Positions 8,239 through 19,230 of a DNA stretch of 64,000 nt are shown here, piece by piece; the first letter of the stretch is position 1; each line of letters begins with the position of its first letter. The notes under the pieces were generated by a model, which had not been told where the DNA came from, searched no databases, and saw only the letters and a list, made by a program, of their open reading frames with translations. Made by a program: the position numbers and the translations under genes. The stretch comes from Aquitalea aquatilis (GTDB taxonomy: Bacteria; Pseudomonadota; Gammaproteobacteria; Burkholderiales; Chromobacteriaceae): positions 1,364,001-1,428,000 of the forward strand of contig NZ_CP039731.1 of NCBI RefSeq assembly GCF_005155025.1, read 5' to 3'.

Positions 8239-9339
8239 TCAGCGCCGGGCGTTGCCTATGCTCATCAGCATGCCCATGCCGACAAACAGGGTGACGGTGG
8301 CGGTGCCGCCGTAGGAGACAAAGGGCAGCGGCACGCCCACCACCGGCAGAATGCCGGCCACCATGCCCATATTGACGAAGGCATAGACGAAGAAGGACAG
8401 GGTAATGGCACCGGCCATGGCGCGGCCGTACAGGGTTTGCGCGCCGGCGGTAATCAGCATGGCGCGGCTGAGTACCAGGGTGTAGAGGAAGACCAGAATG
8501 ATATTGCCGACCAGGCCGAATTCTTCCGAATACACGGCAAAAATGAAGTCGGTGGTGCGTTCCGGGATGTAGTCCAGATGGGTCTGGGTGCCATTCAGCC
8601 AACCCTTGCCCCAGGGGCCGCCCGAGCCGATGGCGATCATCGACTGGATGATGTGGTAGCCCGCGCCCAGCGGGTCTTCCATCGGGTCGATCATGGTCAT
8701 CACCCGGCGGCGTTGGTAATCATGCAACATATTCCACACCACCGGCATGCAGGCCCCCGCCGCTACCATGCCACCCAGAATCACCTTCCATGGCAGGCCG
8801 ACGAAGAACAGCACGAAAAAGCCCGAGGCGGCGATCAGCATGGTGGTGCCCAGATCGGGCTGTTTCAGTACCAGCGCACAGGGAATGGCAATCATCACCG
8901 CGGCTACCAGGTAGTGCCACCAGCGCATGGATAGCTCGTATTTCTGGAAGAACCAGGCCAGCATCATCGGCAGGGCGATCTTCATGATTTCCGAAGGCTG
9001 GATGCGGGTGATGCCCAGTTCCAGCCAGCGGGTGGAGCCGTTGACGGTGACACCCTTGAAATGCACCGCCAGCAGCAATACCACCCCGATGCCATAGATG
9101 GGCGGGGCAAAATTCATGATGCTTTGCGGCCGGCTGCGTGCCAGCAGCCACATGATGGTGAGCGACAGCAGGGTGTAGATCAGCTTGTTGTCGATCTTGT
9201 CCAGGCCCTGGTTATTGGCGGAGTACAGCACCACCAGGCTGAGGGCGAAGATCAGTCCCAGAAACAGCATCAGCGGGCCATCCAGCGGGGCCTTGATGGT
9301 GAGCCACAGGCGTTTAATCAGATGTGGCTGCAGCGTCAT
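8239..9339 (-). CDS. rodA: Peptidoglycan glycosyltransferase RodA (elongasome SEDS protein)
   Basis: A 366-residue SEDS-family membrane protein that polymerises lipid II into glycan strands during cell elongation, working with PBP2. Typical motifs are present: NGSTRWLELGITRIQPSEIMK, KQPDLGTTML, and the C-terminal GIPVV-type stretch GILPVVGVPLPFVSYGG. It is the last gene of the mreB-mreC-mreD-mrdA-rodA block, and its start lies 26 bases inside the end of mrdA, so translation is probably coupled. A paralogous SEDS gene, ftsW, is at 26589. Confidence 0.95.
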   Translation of the reverse strand: MTLQPHLIKRLWLTIKAPLDGPLMLFLGLIFALSLVVLYSANNQGLDKIDNKLIYTLLSLTIMWLLARSRPQSIMNFAPPIYGIGVVLLLAVHFKGVTVNGSTRWLELGITRIQPSEIMKIALPMMLAWFFQKYELSMRWWHYLVAAVMIAIPCALVLKQPDLGTTMLIAASGFFVLFFVGLPWKVILGGMVAAGACMPVVWNMLHDYQRRRVMTMIDPMEDPLGAGYHIIQSMIAIGSGGPWGKGWLNGTQTHLDYIPERTTDFIFAVYSEEFGLVGNIILVFLYTLVLSRAMLITAGAQTLYGRAMAGAITLSFFVYAFVNMGMVAGILPVVGVPLPFVSYGGTATVTLFVGMGMLMSIGNARR

Positions 9340-11254
9340 CGGCGGTATCCATTGGCATGGTCTTCATGTCTCCGCTGATGGAGCTGGGGACCTTGCCCGT
9401 CATGTAGTAATCGAACAGGCCGCGCGCGATAGGCGCTGCCGCTGCCGCGCCAAAGCCGGCGTTTTCCACGATGACCGCAACGGCAATCCTGGGCTTGTCC
9501 ACCGGGGCGAAGGCGACAAACCAGGAGTGGTCGCGGTATTGCTCGGCCAGGGCGGAGGCGTTGTATTTGGCCCCCTGCTTGATGGCCACCACCTGGGCGG
9601 TACCGGTTTTGCCGGCCATGGTATAGGGCAGGCCGATACCCAGCCGCCAGGCGGTGCCGCCCGGCTTCATCACCGATTGCATGGCGGTTTTGACGTATGC
9701 GAAGTTTTCCTGCTTGAAGGGCAGGGTGCGATCCGGCTTGGCTTCAACCAGCCGGCTCTTGCCGCTCTTGGCCTCCACCACTTCCTGGACCAGATGCGGT
9801 TTGTAGGCCACGCCTTCATTGGCGAGGATGGCCACCGCATTGGCCATTTGCAAGGGGGTGTAGGAGTTGAAGCCCTGGCCGATGCCGATGCTCACCACAT
9901 CGGCCGGATACCAGCGGCGGTATTCCTCCTTGTAACGGGCAAAGCGCTTGGCTTTCCATTCCTTGGTCGGCAGCACGCCGCTGGCCTCGCCGTCCAGGTC
10001 GATGCCGGTGGGGCGGCCCAGGCCAAACTGGCCGACGGTGGGGGCGATCTTGTCGATGCCCATATCCCAGGCCAGCTTGTAGAAGAAGGTATCACTGGAC
10101 ACCTGAATCGCCTTGGCCAGATTGGCCGAGCCGTTACCGTTCTTGTTGCTGTCGCGGAACTGGTGGCTGGAGCCGGGCAGGGTAAAGAAAGCCGGTGCCG
10201 GGCGTACATCGTGCATGCCGATGGAGTGGGTTTCCAGCGCGGCCATCGACATGAAGGGCTTGAAGGTGGAGCCAGGCGGATAAGTGCCGCGCAGGGCGCG
10301 GTTGATCATCGGCTTTTGCCAGTCGCTGTTGAGCGCGGCCCAGCTCTGGCTGTCGATGCCGTCGATGAACAGGTTGGGATCGAAACCCGGCTTGGACAGG
10401 AAGGCCAGCACGCCTCCGGTGGTGGGGTCGATGGCGACCAGTGCGCCACGACGGTTGCCGAACAGCTTGTCAGCCACTTCCTGCAGGCGGATATCCAGCG
10501 CCAGTTTCAGATTATTGCCATTCACCGGCGGGGTACGGCGCAGGCTGCGGATGGCGCGGCCGCCGGAGTCGGTTTCCACTTCCTCGAAGCCCACCTGGCC
10601 GTGCAGGTCATCCTCGTACACCGCTTCCAGACCGGTCTTGCCGATGTAGTTGCTGCCTTTGTAATTGGTGCTCTTGTCTTCGTCGTCCAGCCGCTCCTGG
10701 TCTTTCTGGTTGATGCGGCCGATATAACCCAGCACATGGCTGGTGAGTTCCTTGTAGGGGTAGTCGCGGAACAGGCGTGCCTTGACCTCTACACCAGGAT
10801 AGCGCCAGGCATTGGCCGCCACGCGCGCGGCTTCCTCTTCGGAGAGCTTGACCTTGAGCGGGATGGATTCGAAATCCTTGGATTCGCCCAGTAGCTTCTT
10901 GAACAGTTTTTCATCGCGCGGCGTGATGTTGACCAGCTTGGCCAGCTCGGCAATGGTGGCGTTCATGTCCGGCATCTTGCTGGGCACTAGCTCCAGCGTA
11001 TAGGCCGAGTAGTTTTGCGCCAGGATCACCCCGTTGCGGTCCATGATCAGGCCACGGTTGGGCAGGATGGGCAGCAGGGAGATGCGGTTGTTTTGTGCCA
11101 GCGTGGAAAAGTGTTCGTACTGGTAGACCTGCAGCCAGACAAAACGGGCAATCAGGATGCCGAACATCAGCAGCATGAAACAATAGGCCACGATCAGCCT
11201 GAGCTGGAACTGGCCGTCTTCAGCCTGCGGATTCTTGAAGCGGGTAGGGCGCAC
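9314..11254 (-). CDS. mrdA: Penicillin-binding protein 2 (elongation transpeptidase)
   Basis: A 646-residue class B PBP that cross-links peptidoglycan in the lateral wall with RodA. One N-terminal membrane anchor (residues about 20-45) precedes the dimerisation domain and the transpeptidase domain. Active-site motifs are PPGSTFKP (nucleophile Ser in STFK), the SSD triad in VSSDTFFYKLAWD, and AGKTGTAQV (KTGT). The C-terminal 26 bases overlap rodA, and the start is 3 bases from the end of mreD. A linker near residue 225 holds the PBP2-type LEAVYEDDLHG segment. Confidence 0.95.
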   Translation of the reverse strand: MRPTRFKNPQAEDGQFQLRLIVAYCFMLLMFGILIARFVWLQVYQYEHFSTLAQNNRISLLPILPNRGLIMDRNGVILAQNYSAYTLELVPSKMPDMNATIAELAKLVNITPRDEKLFKKLLGESKDFESIPLKVKLSEEEAARVAANAWRYPGVEVKARLFRDYPYKELTSHVLGYIGRINQKDQERLDDEDKSTNYKGSNYIGKTGLEAVYEDDLHGQVGFEEVETDSGGRAIRSLRRTPPVNGNNLKLALDIRLQEVADKLFGNRRGALVAIDPTTGGVLAFLSKPGFDPNLFIDGIDSQSWAALNSDWQKPMINRALRGTYPPGSTFKPFMSMAALETHSIGMHDVRPAPAFFTLPGSSHQFRDSNKNGNGSANLAKAIQVSSDTFFYKLAWDMGIDKIAPTVGQFGLGRPTGIDLDGEASGVLPTKEWKAKRFARYKEEYRRWYPADVVSIGIGQGFNSYTPLQMANAVAILANEGVAYKPHLVQEVVEAKSGKSRLVEAKPDRTLPFKQENFAYVKTAMQSVMKPGGTAWRLGIGLPYTMAGKTGTAQVVAIKQGAKYNASALAEQYRDHSWFVAFAPVDKPRIAVAVIVENAGFGAAAAAPIARGLFDYYMTGKVPSSISGDMKTMPMDTADDAAATSD

Positions 11255-11257
11255 GTC

Positions 11258-11761
11258 TTACACCGAATGATGACGGTAAGGCAGCAACAGCAGCTTGGTC
11301 AGCAGGGGCCACAACAGCGCGCCGATCAGTGGCGGCAGGAAATAGCTCCAGCCGACAAAGGCAGAGCCGCTGAGCATGCGTGCCACCACCATGATGCTCT
11401 GGTTGCACAGCATCAGCCCCAGCACGCTGAGGGCTTGCTGGCCCAGATTGAACATCACGAGCTGGCGCTGGCGGCTGAGCGCCAGATAAGCGGTGGCGGA
11501 ATAGGCCAGTGCATGTTGTCCCAGCATGCCGGCGGTGGCGATATCGGCTACCAGCCCCATCAGGAAGGCGACGCCCACATTGACCCGGCGCGGCTGGTTG
11601 ATCAGCCAGTACAGCAGCACCAGGCTGATGAAGTCAGGCAGCCAGCGGGTGGAGCCATGCGGCAGCGGAATCATTTCCACCAGCACCGCCAGCAGCAGGG
11701 TCATGAAAATGAAGCGGCGCTTGACCGGCTTGAGCAATTCCTTGGGGCGGTCGAACGACAT
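11258..11761 (-). CDS. mreD: Rod shape-determining protein MreD
   Basis: A 167-residue, highly hydrophobic inner-membrane protein with several transmembrane segments, of the size and position expected for MreD. The sequence opens with a short basic tail before LLLAVLVEMIPLP, and GLVADIATAGMLGQHALAY is the family-like central segment. It links MreC to the elongasome. It is separated by 2 bases from mreC and 3 from mrdA. Confidence 0.9.
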   Translation of the reverse strand: MSFDRPKELLKPVKRRFIFMTLLLAVLVEMIPLPHGSTRWLPDFISLVLLYWLINQPRRVNVGVAFLMGLVADIATAGMLGQHALAYSATAYLALSRQRQLVMFNLGQQALSVLGLMLCNQSIMVVARMLSGSAFVGWSYFLPPLIGALLWPLLTKLLLLPYRHHSV

Positions 11762-11763
11762 GC

Positions 11764-12669
11764 TTACTCCGAATCGGCGGGCTTTTTGCCCTTGGTCTTT
11801 TTCGCCGGAACAACCGGATCGGCCGGACGCGGCGGCGTCTGGCCCTTTTGCTGCAATACCAGCACGAAACGGGTTTGCTGCACGCCAGCCAGCGGCTCGG
11901 TGGTGATGCGGCTGAACGCTGCACCGGCGTTGCGTTCCACCTTGCTCACCCGTGCGACCGGCGTACCTTCCTGATACAGACCGTCGATGCCGGAGGTCAC
12001 CACCATATCGTTTTCGCGCACATCGGCATGCAGCGGCAGATAGCGGATTTCCACCCCGCCGCCATAGCCGTACAGAATGGCGCGCTCGCCGGTACGGGCG
12101 ATCATCACCGGCACCATCTGGTTCTTGTCGATGATGAGGGACACTTCGGCAGTCAGGGGCTGCACGCGGGTGATCTGCCCCAGCAGGCCACGGCCGTCCA
12201 CTACCGGTTGCCCCGGTTGCAGATGGGCATCAGCACCCTTGTCGATGATGATCTTGTAAGAGAAGGGATCGCGCCCGGTATACAGCGTCTCTGCCAGCTG
12301 GGCGGCATCATTGCGGCTGGCCTTGATGGTATTCAGGCTGCGCAGCTCGTTCAGCTCGCGCTCCAGCGTTTCCAGCCGTGCCAGACGGGCGGACATTTCC
12401 AGCTGGCGGGTGCGCAACTGGTCATTTTCGCTTTTGAGATCGGCCTGCACGGTGAAGTAGTCGCTGACATGGCGCACCATGCCCAGCGGCAGGTTGACGG
12501 CGCGCTGCAGCGGATACAGCACCAGCGACATGCCGTCGCGGGCCTGTTCCATCAGCCCATAGCGGCTGTCGCCCACCAAGAGTGCGATGGAGGCCAGGGC
12601 ACAGAGAAGCAGGCGCGTGCCAGGCTTGGGCCCGGAGCGGAAAAAGCTGGGGGTGTTGGCGAAGTCCAT
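11764..12669 (-). CDS. mreC: Rod shape-determining protein MreC
   Basis: A 301-residue bitopic protein. A cytoplasmic N-terminus starting MDFANTPSFFRSGP is followed by one membrane helix, a coiled coil (about residues 65-110, rich in Leu, Glu and Arg) and the periplasmic beta-domains. It forms filaments that switch PBP2-RodA on. I chose the ATG at 12669 because MDFANTPSFF is the conserved start; a GTG 15 bases upstream is an alternative. The C-terminal tail is Lys-rich. A hairpin at 12680-12700 overlaps the likely ribosome site. Confidence 0.93.
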   Translation of the reverse strand: MDFANTPSFFRSGPKPGTRLLLCALASIALLVGDSRYGLMEQARDGMSLVLYPLQRAVNLPLGMVRHVSDYFTVQADLKSENDQLRTRQLEMSARLARLETLERELNELRSLNTIKASRNDAAQLAETLYTGRDPFSYKIIIDKGADAHLQPGQPVVDGRGLLGQITRVQPLTAEVSLIIDKNQMVPVMIARTGERAILYGYGGGVEIRYLPLHADVRENDMVVTSGIDGLYQEGTPVARVSKVERNAGAAFSRITTEPLAGVQQTRFVLVLQQKGQTPPRPADPVVPAKKTKGKKPADSE

Positions 12670-12679
12670 CAGGCGGTAT

Positions 12680-12700
12680 GCCACCCCTTGACGGGGTGGC
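12680..12700 (-). promoter_or_regulatory. Hairpin over the mreC ribosome-binding region
   Basis: In the mRNA, an 8-bp perfect stem GCCACCCC / GGGGTGGC with a 5-base loop (plus-strand arms 12680-12687 and 12693-12700) lies between mreB and mreC. The only purine-rich Shine-Dalgarno-like run ahead of mreC, AAGGGGTGG, forms part of the loop and the 3' arm, so folding would hide it. No T tract follows, so it is not an intrinsic terminator. Confidence 0.45.
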
Positions 12701-12722
12701 CGCAGGTCCGTTTAGGAAAGAA

Positions 12723-14073
<1,351 letters not shown>

Positions 14074-14361
14074 ATGTCTCTGACGCACCAGGATGTCGCG
14101 CGGATTGCCAAGCTTGCCCGCATCAACGTAAGCGATGAAGAAATCGCCGCGGTTGGCAACCAGCTTAACAATATTTTTGGCCTGATCGAGAAGATGCAGG
14201 CCGTCAACACCGATGGCATCGAACCGATGGCCCATCCGCAGGATGTAAGCCTGCGTCTGCGTGAAGACATCGTGACCCAAACCAACCAGCGCGAGGCGTT
14301 TCAAGCGGTCGCTCCGCAGGTGGAAAAGGGCCTGTTCCTCGTTCCCAAGGTGATCGAGTGA
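14074..14361 (+). CDS. gatC: Asp-tRNA(Asn)/Glu-tRNA(Gln) amidotransferase subunit C
   Basis: A 95-residue small subunit of the GatCAB amidotransferase, which converts misacylated Glu-tRNA(Gln) or Asp-tRNA(Asn) to the correct aminoacyl-tRNA. GatC wraps around GatA and GatB. Typical features are the N-terminal [15 protein letters not shown] and the central GIEPMAHPQ, followed by LREDIV. ATG start preceded by a purine-rich AACGAGGA. First gene of gatCAB. Confidence 0.95.
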   Translation: MSLTHQDVARIAKLARINVSDEEIAAVGNQLNNIFGLIEKMQAVNTDGIEPMAHPQDVSLRLREDIVTQTNQREAFQAVAPQVEKGLFLVPKVIE

Positions 14362-14488
14362 GTTTCAGAGCAGCACGGTTTGGGATGGTTCCCGCTTGGG
14401 AATGGCTTTTTTCCTACCCCGTTCTGCCGTCCTGCCATGGCAGGCACACCCGCTCACTGATCCCAGCTTAACCGGATATCAAGACAAA

Positions 14489-15940
14489 ATGACGAACGCC
14501 ACCCTCAAGCAACTGTCGCAACAACTGGCGGCGGGCGAGGTGTCGAGCGTGGAATTGGCCACGCACTACCTCGACCGCATCGAGGCGCTGAACCCGCAGC
14601 TGAATGCCTTCATTACCGTGGACCGTGCCCGCACCCTGGCCGATGCCGCTGCTGCCGATGCCGCCCGCGCCGCTGGCCAGGCCGGCCTGCTCACCGGCGT
14701 GCCGATGGTGCACAAGGACATCTTCTGTCAGCAGGGCTGGAAAACCAGCTGCGGCTCGAAGATGCTGGACAACTTCATCTCGCCCTACAGCGCGCATGTG
14801 GTGGAGCAGTGCAATGCCGCCGGCCTGGTGACGCTGGGCCGCGCCAATATGGACGAATTCGCCATGGGCTCGTCCAATGAAAACAGCTACTACGGCGCAG
14901 TGAAAAACCCGTGGGATCTGAACGCCATTCCGGGCGGCTCGTCCGGTGGCTCGGCCGCTGCGGTCGCCGCCCGCCTGACGCCGGTGGCCACCGCCACCGA
15001 TACCGGCGGCTCCATCCGCCAGCCAGCCAGCCACTGCGGCGTGACCGGCATCAAGCCGACTTATGGCGTGGTCTCGCGTTATGGCATGGTGGCTTATGCC
15101 TCTTCGCTGGATCAGGGCGGCCCGATTGCCCAGACCGCCGAAGACTGCGCGCTGATGCTGAACGTGATGGCCGGCTTTGACGAGCGCGATTCCACCAGCC
15201 TGGAACGTGCCCGCGAAGACTACACCCGCGATCTGAACCAGCCGCTGGCCGGCCTGCGCGTCGGTCTGCCGCGCGAGTATTTTGCCGATGGCCTGGATGC
15301 CGATGTGGCCAAGGTCATCGCCGATGCGGTAGCCGAGCTGAAAAAGCAGGGCGCACAGGTGGTGGACATCAGCCTGCCCAATACCGAGCTGTCGATTCCG
15401 GCTTACTACGTGATCGCCCCGGCCGAAGCCTCCACCAACCTGTCGCGCTTTGACGGCGTGCGTTATGGCCATCGGGCTGCCGAGTACAAGGACCTGGTGG
15501 ACATGTACGAGAAAACCCGCGCGGAAGGCTTTGGCGCGGAGGTGAAGCGCCGCATCTTGGTGGGCAGCTATGTGCTGTCGCACGGCTATTACGACGCCTA
15601 CTATCTGAAGGCGCAAAAGATCCGCCGTCTGATCGCCAACGACTTCAAGGCTGCATTCGAGCAGTGCGACGTGATTCTGGGGCCGGTGGCACCGACTGCC
15701 GCTTTCAATATCGGCGAGAAGTCTGGCGATCCGGTACAGATGTACCTGTCTGACATCTACACCTTGTCGGTCAACCTCGCCGGCCTGCCCGGCATGAGCG
15801 TGCCGGCCGGTTTCGACCGCCGTGGCCGTCCGGTAGGTTTGCAGATCATCGGCAATTATTTTGGCGAAGCAAAAATGCTGAATGTGGCGCACCAGTTCCA
15901 GTTGGCTACCGACTGGCACACCCGCGCTCCCGCCCTGTAA
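14489..15940 (+). CDS. gatA: Asp-tRNA(Asn)/Glu-tRNA(Gln) amidotransferase subunit A
   Basis: A 483-residue amidase-signature enzyme that releases ammonia from glutamine for GatB. The Ser-cisSer-Lys triad region is visible: VHKDIF (Lys near residue 77) and [20 protein letters not shown], with [11 protein letters not shown]. Start chosen at ATG 14489 ([13 protein letters not shown]), which matches the normal family N-terminus; the upstream in-frame extension has no homology-like features. It lies 127 bases after gatC. Confidence 0.96.
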   Translation: MTNATLKQLSQQLAAGEVSSVELATHYLDRIEALNPQLNAFITVDRARTLADAAAADAARAAGQAGLLTGVPMVHKDIFCQQGWKTSCGSKMLDNFISPYSAHVVEQCNAAGLVTLGRANMDEFAMGSSNENSYYGAVKNPWDLNAIPGGSSGGSAAAVAARLTPVATATDTGGSIRQPASHCGVTGIKPTYGVVSRYGMVAYASSLDQGGPIAQTAEDCALMLNVMAGFDERDSTSLERAREDYTRDLNQPLAGLRVGLPREYFADGLDADVAKVIADAVAELKKQGAQVVDISLPNTELSIPAYYVIAPAEASTNLSRFDGVRYGHRAAEYKDLVDMYEKTRAEGFGAEVKRRILVGSYVLSHGYYDAYYLKAQKIRRLIANDFKAAFEQCDVILGPVAPTAAFNIGEKSGDPVQMYLSDIYTLSVNLAGLPGMSVPAGFDRRGRPVGLQIIGNYFGEAKMLNVAHQFQLATDWHTRAPAL

Positions 15941-15950
15941 TCAAGACCGC

Positions 15951-15978
15951 ACAGGGGCGGCACCGCGCCGGCCCCTGT
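15951..15978 (+). other. Intergenic hairpin between gatA and gatB
   Basis: ACAGGGGC (15951-15958) pairs with GCCCCTGT (15971-15978), with a 12-base GC-rich interior. No T run follows, and a gene of the same complex lies just downstream, so an mRNA-processing or stability role is more likely than termination. Confidence 0.4.
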
Positions 15979-16004
15979 CGGCATAGCAAAAGGATTTCTC
16001 CGCG

Positions 16005-17432
16005 ATGAAATGGGAAGTCGTCATCGGTCTTGAGGTGCATGTGCAGCTCAACACCGCTACCAAGATTTTTTCCGGTACCAGCACCGCCTTCGGTGCCGAA
16101 CCGAACACCCAGGCCTCGGCCGTGGAACTGGCCTTCCCCGGCGTACTGCCGGTGCTGAACAAGGCCGTGGTGGAAAAAGCCATCCGCCTGGGTTTGGCCT
16201 TGGGCTCCAAGATCAACCAGAAGAACGTGTTTGCGCGGAAAAACTACTTCTACCCCGATCTGCCCAAGGGCTACCAGATCAGCCAGATGGAGCTGCCGAT
16301 TGTCGAAGGCGGCGTGCTGCCGATTCTGGTGGGCGAGGAAGAGAAGCTGGTCAAGCTGACCCGCGCCCACATGGAAGAAGATGCCGGCAAATCGCTGCAT
16401 GAAGATTTCAGTGGCATGACCGGCATCGACCTCAACCGCGCAGGCACTCCCTTGCTGGAAGTGGTGTCCGAGCCGGACATGCGCTCGCCGGAAGAAGCCG
16501 TAGCCTATGCCCGCGCCCTGCACGGCCTGGTGATGTGGCTGGGCATTTGCGACGGCAATATGCAGGAAGGCAGCTTCCGCGTGGATGCCAACGTCTCGGT
16601 GCGCCCGTTTGGTCAGCAAGAGTACGGTACCCGCCGCGAGATCAAGAACCTGAACTCCTTCCGCTTTCTGGAGCAGGCCATCAAGTACGAAATCCAGTGG
16701 CAGATCGACACCCTGGAAGATGGCGGCCGCGTGGAGCAGGCGACCGTGCTGTTCGACCCGGATAGCGGCGAAACCCGCATGATGCGTAGCAAGGAAGACG
16801 CGCACGATTACCGCTACTTCCCCGATCCAGACCTGCTGCCGGTTCGCATTGCCGACGAGCAGATCGAACGCATCCGCAGCGAAATGCCGGAGCTGCCGGC
16901 TGCGATGAAGGCCCGCTTTGTCGAAGCCTTCGGCGTGTCGTCCTACGATGCCGCACTCTTGACCGGCAGCCGCGCCACGGCGGAATACTTCGAAGCCGTG
17001 GCCCAGGCCTCCGGTCAGGGCAAGCTGGCGGCCAACTGGGTGAATGGCGAAATCGCCGCCCGTCTGAACCGCGATGGCAAGGACATTGGCGCTTGTCCGA
17101 TTGCTGCCGAGCGTCTGACCGGCCTGATCCAGCGTATTGCTGACAACACCTTGTCCAGCAAACTGGCCAAGCAGGTGTTCGATGCACTGTGGGACAGCGA
17201 GCTGACTGCCGATGCCATCATCGAGCGCGATGGCTTGAAGCAGGTGTCCGACGTAGGTGCCATCGAAAAAATGGTGGAAGAAGCCATCGCCGCCAACCCT
17301 AAGGCGGTAGAGGAATTCCGTGCCGGCAAGGAAAAGGCGCTCAACGCGCTGGCCGGCCAGGTGATGAAGGCTTCCAAGGGCAAGGCCAATCCGGCTCAGG
17401 TGCAGGACATCCTGAAACAGAAACTGGCCTGA
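16005..17432 (+). CDS. gatB: Asp-tRNA(Asn)/Glu-tRNA(Gln) amidotransferase subunit B
   Basis: A 475-residue kinase/transamidase subunit that binds the misacylated tRNA, phosphorylates its side chain and receives ammonia from GatA. The N-terminus [15 protein letters not shown] and the signature FPDPDLLPV and [16 protein letters not shown] are diagnostic. The helical and YqeY-like tail (about residues 330-475) is complete, ending in DILKQKLA. A strong terminator follows, closing the operon before the dcw cluster. Confidence 0.97.
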   Translation: MKWEVVIGLEVHVQLNTATKIFSGTSTAFGAEPNTQASAVELAFPGVLPVLNKAVVEKAIRLGLALGSKINQKNVFARKNYFYPDLPKGYQISQMELPIVEGGVLPILVGEEEKLVKLTRAHMEEDAGKSLHEDFSGMTGIDLNRAGTPLLEVVSEPDMRSPEEAVAYARALHGLVMWLGICDGNMQEGSFRVDANVSVRPFGQQEYGTRREIKNLNSFRFLEQAIKYEIQWQIDTLEDGGRVEQATVLFDPDSGETRMMRSKEDAHDYRYFPDPDLLPVRIADEQIERIRSEMPELPAAMKARFVEAFGVSSYDAALLTGSRATAEYFEAVAQASGQGKLAANWVNGEIAARLNRDGKDIGACPIAAERLTGLIQRIADNTLSSKLAKQVFDALWDSELTADAIIERDGLKQVSDVGAIEKMVEEAIAANPKAVEEFRAGKEKALNALAGQVMKASKGKANPAQVQDILKQKLA

Positions 17433-17468
17433 TTCACCCGCCGCTATTCCCTGTCGGCGGTGTTCAGC

Positions 17469-17502
17469 GAACGGCATGCTGCGGCATGCCGTTCTGTTTT
17501 TG
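17469..17502 (+). terminator. Rho-independent terminator of gatCAB
   Basis: An 11-bp perfect stem (GAACGGCATGC at 17469-17479 with GCATGCCGTTC at 17484-17494), a TGCG tetraloop and a following TGTTTTTG tract, 36 bases past the gatB stop. Confidence 0.9.
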
Positions 17503-17724
17503 CAGTTTAAATGGACAATTTTAACTGCCCCCTGCTGTTTTTCCGGACTGGCCACCGCCTGGCATTTGATTGTCATGGAAAAATCATTGTGTTGTCTTCC
17601 CGCACCATTTCAGCTCATAGCTCACTTTGACTGCCGGTATTAACCCACTGATTTGACACGGAAAGCGCTTTTTGAGGCTGTCGCTAAGTCATTGTCGCAA
17701 AAGGTGAATTAGCGCCGAGTGATG

Positions 17725-17753
17725 TTGACCGTAATGAAGTTCTTTCTTATAGT
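17725..17753 (+). promoter_or_regulatory. Sigma70-type promoter of the dcw cluster (PmraZ)
   Basis: TTGACC (17725-17730), a 17-base spacer and TATAGT (17748-17753) give an almost consensus promoter. Transcription would begin near 17760, about 65 bases ahead of mraZ, and immediately within the repeated MraZ sites. Confidence 0.8.
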
Positions 17754-17788
17754 GGCGAAATGTGGGGTGAAGTGGGTAAAAGTGGGGC
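17752..17788 (+). promoter_or_regulatory. MraZ operator: GTGGG repeats at 10-bp period
   Basis: Three GTGGG pentamers begin at 17762, 17772 and 17782, and a fourth near-match, GTGGC, begins at 17752, all exactly 10 bp apart. E. coli MraZ binds three TGGGN repeats with 5-base spacers in the same location. The first box overlaps the -10 element, so binding here should repress mraZ and the genes behind it. Confidence 0.8.
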
Positions 17789-17824
17789 GACGGCTCCTCA
17801 ACTTTCAGCGGTGGTGTCCAGCTC

Positions 17825-18271
17825 ATGATCGGCGGCGTCAGTATTGTCTCTCTTGATAGCAAGGGTCGTTTGGCCATTCCGGCCAGACACCGTGAGACAC
17901 TGCTGTCCGCGTTCGGGCACAAGCTGGTTGTCACCCTCGAATCCCCCGACCATCTGCTGATTTACCCAGAACCTAACTGGCGTCCGGTTGAAGCCCGTCT
18001 GCTCGCACTTCCCACCGGCAATCCCACGCTGAAACGCTACCAGCGCCTCGTGCTTGGCCACGCAGAAACGCTGGACATGGACAGCGCCGGACGCATCTTG
18101 CTGCCTTCCCGCCTGCGCGAACTGGTCGGTCTGGACAAGGATGTGGCGCTGGTGGGCATGGGCAACCGCTTCGAGCTGTGGAATGCCGAGGAGTGGGACA
18201 GCCAGACCACGGAAGCACTGGCCATCGACCAAGCCGATCTGGCACAACATCTTGGAGACTTTACCCTGTGA
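17825..18271 (+). CDS. mraZ: Transcriptional regulator MraZ
   Basis: A 148-residue DNA-binding protein with two tandem AbrB-like (SpoVT/AbrB) beta folds. The repeats are visible as [15 protein letters not shown] near residue 10 and [16 protein letters not shown] near residue 84. MraZ forms a ring-shaped oligomer and represses the dcw promoter; its binding sites lie just upstream. The stop overlaps the GTG start of rsmH as GTGA. Confidence 0.96.
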   Translation: MIGGVSIVSLDSKGRLAIPARHRETLLSAFGHKLVVTLESPDHLLIYPEPNWRPVEARLLALPTGNPTLKRYQRLVLGHAETLDMDSAGRILLPSRLRELVGLDKDVALVGMGNRFELWNAEEWDSQTTEALAIDQADLAQHLGDFTL

Positions 18272-19230
18272 GTTCCACCCCGTACGTGCACCGCACGGTG
18301 CTGCTAGCCGAAGCTGTAGCCGCGCTCGCCATCAAGCCTGATGGCGTGTATGTGGACTGCACCTTCGGTCGCGGTGGCCACAGCCGGCTCATCCTGTCGC
18401 AGCTGGGGCCGCAAGGCCGCCTGATTGCCTTCGACAAGGATCTGGAAGCCATTGCCGAAGCTGACAAGCTGGCGGCAGAAGACAGTCGTTTTACCATTGT
18501 TCACAACGGTTTCGAGACCCTGGGGCAGGAGCTGGCCCGCTTGGGTGTGGCCGTGGTGGACGGTGTATTGATGGATCTGGGCGTGTCCTCGCCACAGATC
18601 GACGACGGGCGTCGCGGCTTCAGTTTCCGCTTCGATGCACCGCTGGACATGCGCATGGACACCACCCGCGGCATCACTGCCGCCCAGTGGCTGGCTACTG
18701 CGGAAGAAGACGAAATCAAAGAGGTCATCAAGACTTATGGTGAAGAGCGGTTTGCTCGCAAGATCGCAGCAGCCATTGTTGCGCAACGGGAGCTCGCTCC
18801 CCTCCAGACCACGCGTGAGCTCGCCCTGCTCGTTGGGCAAAACGTCCGTACTCGGGAACCGGGTCAGGACCCAGCCACGCGGACCTTCCAGGCGATCCGG
18901 ATCTTTGTGAACCGCGAGCTGGACGAGCTGAAAGCGGTGTTGCCGCAAGCGGCCCGTCATCTGGCTGAGGGCGGCCGGCTGGCCATCATCAGCTTTCACT
19001 CGCTGGAAGACCGTATCGTCAAACAATACCTGCGCGATGCCAGCAGCGTGGAAAAGCTGCCCACCTGGGTGATGGTGCGTGCCGACGAAATGGCCCGCCC
19101 GCCGCTGGAAACCGTGGGCAAGCCGGTGCGTGCCAGCGCGGAAGAGGTGCGTGAAAACGCCCGTTCGCGCAGCGCCATCATGCGTATCGCCGAACGTACC
19201 GCCGCGCCGTGGCGGGAGGGGGATGCATGA
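18268..19230 (+). CDS. rsmH: 16S rRNA (cytosine-1402-N4) methyltransferase RsmH
   Basis: A 320-residue SAM-dependent methyltransferase (MraW) acting on C1402 of 16S rRNA in the decoding centre. The SAM-binding motif is [14 protein letters not shown] (residues about 33-46); other family segments are [19 protein letters not shown] and [14 protein letters not shown] use the GTG at 18268, within a GTGA overlap and preceded by GGAG, because the conserved [14 protein letters not shown] begins right after it. It starts the chain of overlapping genes rsmH-ftsL-ftsI. Confidence 0.95.
   Translation: MSSTPYVHRTVLLAEAVAALAIKPDGVYVDCTFGRGGHSRLILSQLGPQGRLIAFDKDLEAIAEADKLAAEDSRFTIVHNGFETLGQELARLGVAVVDGVLMDLGVSSPQIDDGRRGFSFRFDAPLDMRMDTTRGITAAQWLATAEEDEIKEVIKTYGEERFARKIAAAIVAQRELAPLQTTRELALLVGQNVRTREPGQDPATRTFQAIRIFVNRELDELKAVLPQAARHLAEGGRLAIISFHSLEDRIVKQYLRDASSVEKLPTWVMVRADEMARPPLETVGKPVRASAEEVRENARSRSAIMRIAERTAAPWREGDA

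Larger units (their letters stand above)
17433..17824. other. Intergenic region gatB-mraZ
   Basis: A 392-base AT-richer region that holds the gatB terminator at its left end and the dcw promoter and MraZ operator at its right end. Between 17510 and 17720 I see no gene or clear structure. Confidence 0.6.

Noticed and set aside
9185-10894. Plus-strand frame of 569 codons across mrdA
   Set aside because: Shadow of PBP2 on the opposite strand; the encoded text has no structure, and it begins inside rodA.
14396-14488. Upstream extension of gatA
   Set aside because: The added 31 residues would precede the conserved MTNATLKQL start and have no homology-like pattern; the gap after gatC is a normal spacer.
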